Below are positions 59,768 through 64,000 of a stretch of DNA of 64,000 bases, in pieces (the stretch's first letter is position 1; each line of letters begins with the position of its first letter). Source of the stretch: Kitasatospora aureofaciens (GTDB lineage Bacteria > Actinomycetota > Actinomycetes > Streptomycetales > Streptomycetaceae); NCBI RefSeq assembly GCF_001188955.3, contig NZ_JPRF03000015.1:62001-126000 (forward strand), read 5' to 3'. Position numbers and translations under genes: made by a program. The notes under the pieces are model-generated. The model was not told the origin of the DNA, did not search any database, and worked only from the letters and a program-made list of their open reading frames with translations.

Positions 59768-60199
59768 TCAGGCCGGGTAGGCCTCGACGACCTGGACGTC
59801 TTCCTCTGTGATCTCGCCGTCCACGATGCGGAACGAACGGAACTGGTAGGGGTCGTCCTCACCGTTGCCGTCGGCGGTGGAGACCAGGACGTAGTGGGCG
59901 AACGGCTCGGAGGCGTAGCTCACGTCGGTGCGGGAGGGGTAGGCCTCGGTGGCGGTGTGCGAGTGGTAGACGATCACCGGCTCCTCGTCCAGGTCGTCCA
60001 TCTCGCGGTAGAGCTTGAACAGGTCGCCCGAGTCGAACTCGTAGAAGGTGGGCGAGCGGGCCGCGTTGAGCATCGGGATGAACCGCTCGGGCCGGCCGGT
60101 GCCGGCCGGTCCGGCGACCACGCCGCAGGCCTCGTCCGGGTGGTCGGCGCGGGCGTGGGCCACGATCCGGTCGCGGATCTCTCGGGTGATGGTCAGCAT
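59768..60199 (-). CDS. mec: Mec+/JAMM (M67) metalloprotease
   Basis: Zinc peptidase that releases cysteine from CysO-cysteine in the CysM pathway. JAMM residues: Glu23 in DEACG, His79-Ser-His81, then Ser89 and Asp92 in HSHTATEAYPSRTD. 143 residues, complete. ATG at 60199. Order mec-cysO-cysM equals that in Mycobacterium tuberculosis, but here a terminator and the leader peptide lie between mec and cysO. It may also remove the Ala-Arg tail of CysO (inference). Confidence 0.92.
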   Translation of the reverse strand: MLTITREIRDRIVAHARADHPDEACGVVAGPAGTGRPERFIPMLNAARSPTFYEFDSGDLFKLYREMDDLDEEPVIVYHSHTATEAYPSRTDVSYASEPFAHYVLVSTADGNGEDDPYQFRSFRIVDGEITEEDVQVVEAYPA

Positions 60200-60215
60200 G
60201 GGGTCAGGATAGACA

Positions 60216-60241
60216 CGCCCCGGCGGCTGTCCGCCGGGGCG
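60216..60241. terminator. Hairpin between amino-acid permease and mec
   Basis: CGCCCCGGCGG (60216-60226), loop CTGT, CCGCCGGGGCG (60231-60241): perfect 11-bp stem past the permease stop. Confidence 0.8.
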
Positions 60242-60253
60242 TCCGAAGCGCGG

Positions 60254-61723
60254 TCAGCGGGCGTCCACGTTTCCGCTGCGGGCGTCCTCGCCCCCGGCGT
60301 GCAGGTGGTCGTGGGCGAGGCCGTGGACGGCCTGGGGGTTGCGGCGCTTGATCACCTGGTAGCCGATCACCAGCAGCAGGGCCCAGCCCGGGAAGACGTA
60401 CAGCGAGATCCGGTTGTCCTTGTCCAGCCCGATCAGCACCACGACCAGCGCCAGGAAGGCGAGGGCGGCCCAGCTGACCCAGGCGCCGCCGGGGGCCTTG
60501 AAGGTGGGCGGCGGCAGGTGGCCGGCCCGCCAGGCCTTGCGGTAGCGGATCTGGGAGATCAGGATCATCGCCCAGGTCCACAGCCCGCAGACCGTGGCGA
60601 CCGAGGTGATGTACTCGAACGCCCGCGCCGGGACGAGGTAGTTGAGCACCACGCCGGCGCCCATCAGCAGGCAGGACAGGGTGATCGCGACGGCCGGAGT
60701 GCGCCGGCTGTTGAGCTTGGTGAGCTGCCCGGGGGCCTGGCCGCGCAGGGCGAGGTCGCGCAGCATACGACCGGTGGAGTACATCCCGGAGTTGCAGGAG
60801 GAGAGCGCGGCGGTGAGCACCACGAAGTTGATGATGCCGGCGGCGGCCGGTATGCCGATCTTGCCGAAGGCGGCGACGAACGGGCTGACGCCGGGCTGGA
60901 ACTCGGTCCACGGCACCAGCGAGAGGATGACCACCAGGGCGCCGATGTAGAACAGCGCGATGCGCCAGGGCAGGGTGTTGATGGCGCGCGGCAGGGTCTT
61001 CTCGGGGTTCTCGCTCTCGCCCGCGGTGACGCCGACGAGTTCGACGCCCAGGTAGGCGAACATGACGATCTGCAGGGTCATCACGGTGGCCCCGATGCCC
61101 TTGGGAAAGAAGCCGCCGTCCTGCCACAGGTGGGAGATCGACGCCGTGTCACCGGCCTTGCTGAAGCCGAGCGTCAGCACGCCGATGCCGATCAGGATCA
61201 TGCCGATGATGGCGGTGACCTTGACCATGGAGAACCAGAACTCGATCTCGCCGAACAGCTTCACCGAGATCAGGTTGGCCGCGTAGAGGACCACCAGGAA
61301 GGTCAGCGCGCTGGCCCACTGGGGTATGCCCGGTGCCCAGAACTTGACGTAGACGGCGGCGGCGGTGGTCTCGGCCATGCCGGTGACGACCCAGAACAAC
61401 CAGTACGTCCAGCCGGTGACGTAGCCGGCGAAGGGCCCGAGGAACTCGCGGGCGTACTCGGCGAAGCTCCCGGACACCGCGCGGTAGGTGAGCAGCTCGC
61501 CGAGGGCCCGCATGATCGCGAAGATCACCAGGCCGGCCACCGCGTAGGAGAGGATCAGGCTCGGTCCGGACTTGGAGATGGCGGTGCCGGCACCGAGGAA
61601 GAGGCCGGTGCCGATCGCGCCGCCGATGGCGATCATCTGGATCTGGCGGCTGCCCAGCCCCCGCTCGTAGCCCTCCTCGTCCGGTTTCGCATCGACCACC
61701 TGGTCGTACGTCTGCTCGGCCAT
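60254..61723 (-). CDS. Amino-acid permease (APC superfamily, AAT family)
   Basis: 489-residue importer with 12 helices. The AAT-family start RQIQMIAIGGAIGTGLFLGA, SGSFAEYAREFLGPFAGYVT, ELVGVTAGESENPEKTLPRA and SSCNSGMYSTGRMLRDLA are all typical of GabP/LysP/AnsP-like amino-acid/proton symporters. Substrate not decidable. ATG at 61723; a GTG two codons earlier is possible. Upstream lies an AT-rich promoter with TATAAT at 61819-61824 (minus strand), unusual in this genome. Confidence 0.92.
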   Translation of the reverse strand: MAEQTYDQVVDAKPDEEGYERGLGSRQIQMIAIGGAIGTGLFLGAGTAISKSGPSLILSYAVAGLVIFAIMRALGELLTYRAVSGSFAEYAREFLGPFAGYVTGWTYWLFWVVTGMAETTAAAVYVKFWAPGIPQWASALTFLVVLYAANLISVKLFGEIEFWFSMVKVTAIIGMILIGIGVLTLGFSKAGDTASISHLWQDGGFFPKGIGATVMTLQIVMFAYLGVELVGVTAGESENPEKTLPRAINTLPWRIALFYIGALVVILSLVPWTEFQPGVSPFVAAFGKIGIPAAAGIINFVVLTAALSSCNSGMYSTGRMLRDLALRGQAPGQLTKLNSRRTPAVAITLSCLLMGAGVVLNYLVPARAFEYITSVATVCGLWTWAMILISQIRYRKAWRAGHLPPPTFKAPGGAWVSWAALAFLALVVVLIGLDKDNRISLYVFPGWALLLVIGYQVIKRRNPQAVHGLAHDHLHAGGEDARSGNVDAR

Positions 61724-61818
61724 GGTCACCGTCCTGGGTGGGTCTCGTTTGTGGGGGAAAGTCGTACCACGCACGATCCGAATAGCGGTGTCATCTGAGC
61801 GATATTTGAGCATGTCCT

Positions 61819-61824
61819 ATTATA
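61819..61824 (-). promoter_or_regulatory. Candidate promoter -10 of the amino-acid permease
   Basis: Exact TATAAT on the minus strand in a locally AT-rich block (61800-61845), ~95 nt upstream of the permease start. TTCTTG lies 16 nt before it as a poor -35. Confidence 0.55.
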
Positions 61825-61847
61825 TTTTGCCCGTTTTATGCAAGAAT

Positions 61848-61889
61848 GCCCCGGCCAATCGTCCACATGCTGGACGGAACGGCCGGGGC
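61848..61889 (-). terminator. Terminator after DUF2017
   Basis: GCCCCGGCC (61848-61856) with GGCCGGGGC (61881-61889), plus inner GTCC/GGAC, ~55 nt past the DUF2017 stop. Confidence 0.65.
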
Positions 61890-61943
61890 GTGCCCGGAAG
61901 CGGGCAGGATCACCCGGGAGAGTGGGGCGGAAACCGCCCGGAC

Positions 61944-62519
61944 TCAGTCGGTGATCGCCTCCAGCAGCGACTCCTGGAGCGCACCCAGCCACAGGTAGGC
62001 CATCACCAGCGGCTTGCGCTCGTCGCCGTCCGGCAGCTCGTAGAGGCCCTGCTCGTCCTCCTCGGAGACCTCCAGCCGCACCCCGAGGGTCAGCCGCAGG
62101 TCGTTCAGCGCACCCAGCCAGTGCAGGCAGTCGGCGGCGGCCAGCTTCAGCACCCCGGCGCCGCCGAGGCCGTCCAGCGCCCGGACCACCTGCAGCGCGT
62201 CGTCCCGCTTGCGGGCCCTCAGGTCGAGCTCGGTGTAGCGGCGGAACTCGGCGGCGGCGGCACGGGTCTCCTCGTCCTGCGGCGCGGCGGGACCACCGTA
62301 GGCGTCCGGGAAGAGCCGGGCCAGCGCCGGGTCGGCGGGCGCCTCGGACGGCCCCTCGGCGAACAGCGCCGCCAGCGGGTCGTCGCCGTCGTCCCCGCCC
62401 GGGCCCGGACCGATCAGCTCCAGCATCTGCACTTCCAGCGACCGCAGGATGGAGGCCTCCACCTCGTCCAGCGCGATCGCCGCGCCACCACCGCCGGCGC
62501 TCTCGAACAACCCAGCCAT
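61944..62519 (-). CDS. DUF2017 family protein
   Basis: 191 residues, helical, no signal or membrane segment. DUF2017 marks: LDEVEASILRSLEVQMLELI, RLFPDAYG and AAEFRRYTELDLRARKRDDA, then LGVRLEVSEEDE. In actinobacteria the gene almost always follows clpS, as here (83 nt downstream, same strand), suggesting a link to ClpS/Clp protease function that is not yet defined. ATG at 62519. Confidence 0.9.
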   Translation of the reverse strand: MAGLFESAGGGGAAIALDEVEASILRSLEVQMLELIGPGPGGDDGDDPLAALFAEGPSEAPADPALARLFPDAYGGPAAPQDEETRAAAAEFRRYTELDLRARKRDDALQVVRALDGLGGAGVLKLAAADCLHWLGALNDLRLTLGVRLEVSEEDEQGLYELPDGDERKPLVMAYLWLGALQESLLEAITD

Positions 62520-62602
62520 CTGTATCGGTCAGCCCGTCTTCGTCGTCTTCGGCCGCGCCGCCGGACCGGCGGGCGGTCAGTCACTGTGCGCCGGATGGGC
62601 GG

Positions 62603-62896
62603 TCAGTCGTGCTGCAGCGTCGCCCACAGGCCGTAGCCGTGCATCGCCTGGACGTCCCGTTCCATCTCCTCGCGGGAGCCACTGGAGACCACCGCCCGGC
62701 CCTTGGTGTGCACGTCCATCATCAGCTTCCGGGCCTTGTCCTTCGGGTACCCGAAGTAGGCCTGGAACACGTACTGGACGTAGCTCATGAGGTTGACCGG
62801 GTCGTTGTGCACGATGGTCACCCAGGGCGTGTCCGGCTCGGTCACCGGTTGTCCTTCGACCTCCGGGCGCTCGATCTCCACGGGCGCGACACTCAC
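62603..62896 (-). CDS. clpS: ClpS, adaptor of the Clp protease
   Basis: N-degron adaptor that hands proteins with destabilising N-termini to ClpC/ClpP. 97 residues. Motifs: [20 protein letters not shown] with the conserved Asn-Asp that read the N-terminal residue, then [20 protein letters not shown] at 62896 with GAGGAGG upstream; an in-frame ATG 48 nt earlier lacks a site. Followed by DUF2017. Divergent from pncB. Confidence 0.94.
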   Translation of the reverse strand: MSVAPVEIERPEVEGQPVTEPDTPWVTIVHNDPVNLMSYVQYVFQAYFGYPKDKARKLMMDVHTKGRAVVSSGSREEMERDVQAMHGYGLWATLQHD

Positions 62897-63036
62897 CGCC
62901 GGGCCTCCTCGTTGCACACTCGTCCGTAACTCCTCATGGCCCATGCTGCCATCCGGGGGACACCCGGGCGATTCCGGCCCGGCCCCCGGGACGAGAAATC
63001 GTCACTCTGACGCTAAGTGGTAGTAGCATCATCTCC

Positions 63037-64000
63037 ATGGACGCCACTTCAGTGCGCGCGGCCGGGTCGACCGCGCTCCTCACCGACCGCTACGAGCTCA
63101 CCATGCTGCAGGCCGCCCTGCGCAGCGGGGCCGCGCACCGCCGCTCCGTCTTCGAGGTGTTCACCCGACGCCTGCCCAGCGGCCGCCGGTACGGCGTCAT
63201 GGCCGGCACCGGCCGGGTGCTGGACGCCGTCGAGAACTTCCGCTTCGAGACCCCCCAGCTGGACTGGCTGTCCGACCAGGGCGTCGTCGACGACGACACC
63301 CTGCGCTTCCTCGCCGACTACCGCTTCCGCGGCGACATCCACGGCTACCCCGAGGGCGAGGTCTACTTCCCCGGCTCGCCGGTGCTCACCGTCGAGGGGA
63401 GCTTCGCCGAGACGGTGATCCTGGAAACGGTGATCCTCTCCATCCTCAACTTCGACTCGGCGGTCGCGGCCGCGGCCTCCCGGATGACGGCCGCCGCCGG
63501 CGGCCGTCCGGTGATCGAACTGGGCGCCCGCCGGGCCCACGAGCAGGCCGCCGTCGCCGCCGCCCGGGCCTCCTACGTGGCCGGTTTCGCCGCCACCTCC
63601 GACCTGGAGGCCGGCTACCTGCACGGCATCCCGACCACCGGCACCTCCGCGCACGCCTTCACCCTCGTGCACGACAGCGAGCGGGACGCCTTCCGGGCGC
63701 AGATCGAGTCGATGGGCCGGGGCACCACCCTGCTGATCGACACCTTCGACCTGCGCGAGGCCGTCCGCACCGCCGTCGAGGTGGCCGGGCCCGAGCTGGG
63801 TGCGGTCCGGATCGACTCCGGCGACCTCATCCTGGCGGCCCACCGGGTCCGCCGTCAGCTGGACGAGCTCGGCGCCGGCAAGACCCGGATCATCGTCACC
63901 TCGGACCTCGACGAGTACGCGATCGCCGCCCTGGCCGCCGCCCCGGTGGACGGCTACGGCGTCGGCACCAGCCTGGTCACCGGCAGCGGCCACCCGACCT
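63037..64000 (+). CDS. pncB: Nicotinate phosphoribosyltransferase (C-terminus outside window)
   Basis: First enzyme of the NAD salvage (Preiss-Handler) route, joining nicotinate to PRPP. Visible: LLTDRYELTMLQAALRSGAA, SVFEVFTRRLPSGRRYGVMA, ELGARRAHEQAAVAAARAS and TGTSAHAF with the phosphorylated His, LIDTFD and VRIDSGDL. 321 codons are in the window of about 430-440 expected. ATG at 63037 with little ribosome site. Start region lies 140 bp from clpS, divergent. Confidence 0.95.
   Translation, partial: MDATSVRAAGSTALLTDRYELTMLQAALRSGAAHRRSVFEVFTRRLPSGRRYGVMAGTGRVLDAVENFRFETPQLDWLSDQGVVDDDTLRFLADYRFRGDIHGYPEGEVYFPGSPVLTVEGSFAETVILETVILSILNFDSAVAAAASRMTAAAGGRPVIELGARRAHEQAAVAAARASYVAGFAATSDLEAGYLHGIPTTGTSAHAFTLVHDSERDAFRAQIESMGRGTTLLIDTFDLREAVRTAVEVAGPELGAVRIDSGDLILAAHRVRRQLDELGAGKTRIIVTSDLDEYAIAALAAAPVDGYGVGTSLVTGSGHPT

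Noticed and set aside
59894-61798. A 634-codon plus-strand frame across mec and the permease
   Set aside because: Antisense shadow of two well-supported genes, with typical Asp/Glu/Gly/His-rich composition.

Overview
The window is high-GC (about 70%) actinomycete DNA and almost certainly comes from Streptomyces or a close relative such as Kitasatospora. Marker content supports this: a cslA-glxA pair with a GH6 glucanase (hyphal-tip glucan synthesis), nagF-nagE1-nagE2 with DasR-type dre sites, DUF397/DUF5753 remnants, mec-cysO-cysM, DUF2017-clpS, frequent GTG/TTG starts and strong GGAGG ribosome sites. No transposase, integrase, CRISPR array or rRNA gene is visible. There is one tRNA, tRNA-Leu(UAG).

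Layout. 1-3.0 kb: a solute-binding lipoprotein cut by the left edge, divergent from a two-subunit 3-oxoacid CoA-transferase. 3.4-8.7 kb: cslA and glxA, with the GH6 lipoprotein cslZ convergent to them. 8.9-24 kb: mostly housekeeping and stress genes (ung, LtrA, HAD phosphatases, an oxidoreductase, a Phd/PIN toxin-antitoxin pair, a YidC paralogue, NUDIX, a CDP-alcohol transferase) plus two divergent regulator/dehydrogenase pairs with visible palindromic operators (ArsR and TetR). 24-28.5 kb is the accessory-looking part. It holds a TetR/SDR deletion chimera, small secreted proteins, the 3' remnant of a DUF5753 regulator beside DUF397, and two and a half tandem copies of a 367-bp unit. Each unit carries a candidate structured RNA ending in a perfect 17-bp hairpin, and the third runs into a convergent gene for a 59-residue secreted peptide.

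28.6-40 kb: membrane proteins; a ribbon-helix-helix regulator upstream of a DUF4097-ABC transporter operon whose genes overlap; adenosine deaminase; DUF445; a GT2 gene that seems to have lost its catalytic middle; and a three-gene ABC-2 exporter. 40-49.6 kb: a class A penicillin-binding protein, an HTH_42 protein, a GroES-like protein, bcp, a chitinase pseudogene that still has DasR-like promoter repeats, an HNH endonuclease, tRNA-Leu, rdgB and rph. 49.7-53.4 kb: the N-acetylglucosamine PTS genes under dre sites. 53.5-64 kb is rich in sulfur metabolism: two flavin monooxygenases and the cysO-cysM pair are each preceded by a tiny cysteine-containing leader ORF, and mec lies upstream. The right end has an amino-acid permease, DUF2017-clpS and the start of pncB.

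The main points for follow-up are the tandem RNA/peptide module, the two cysteine leader ORFs, the CysO C-terminal -GGAR tail, the paired dre palindrome before nagE2, and three separate genes with internal deletions. The deletions are either genome decay or assembly error. All functional calls rest on reading the sequence and on family knowledge; no searches were run.
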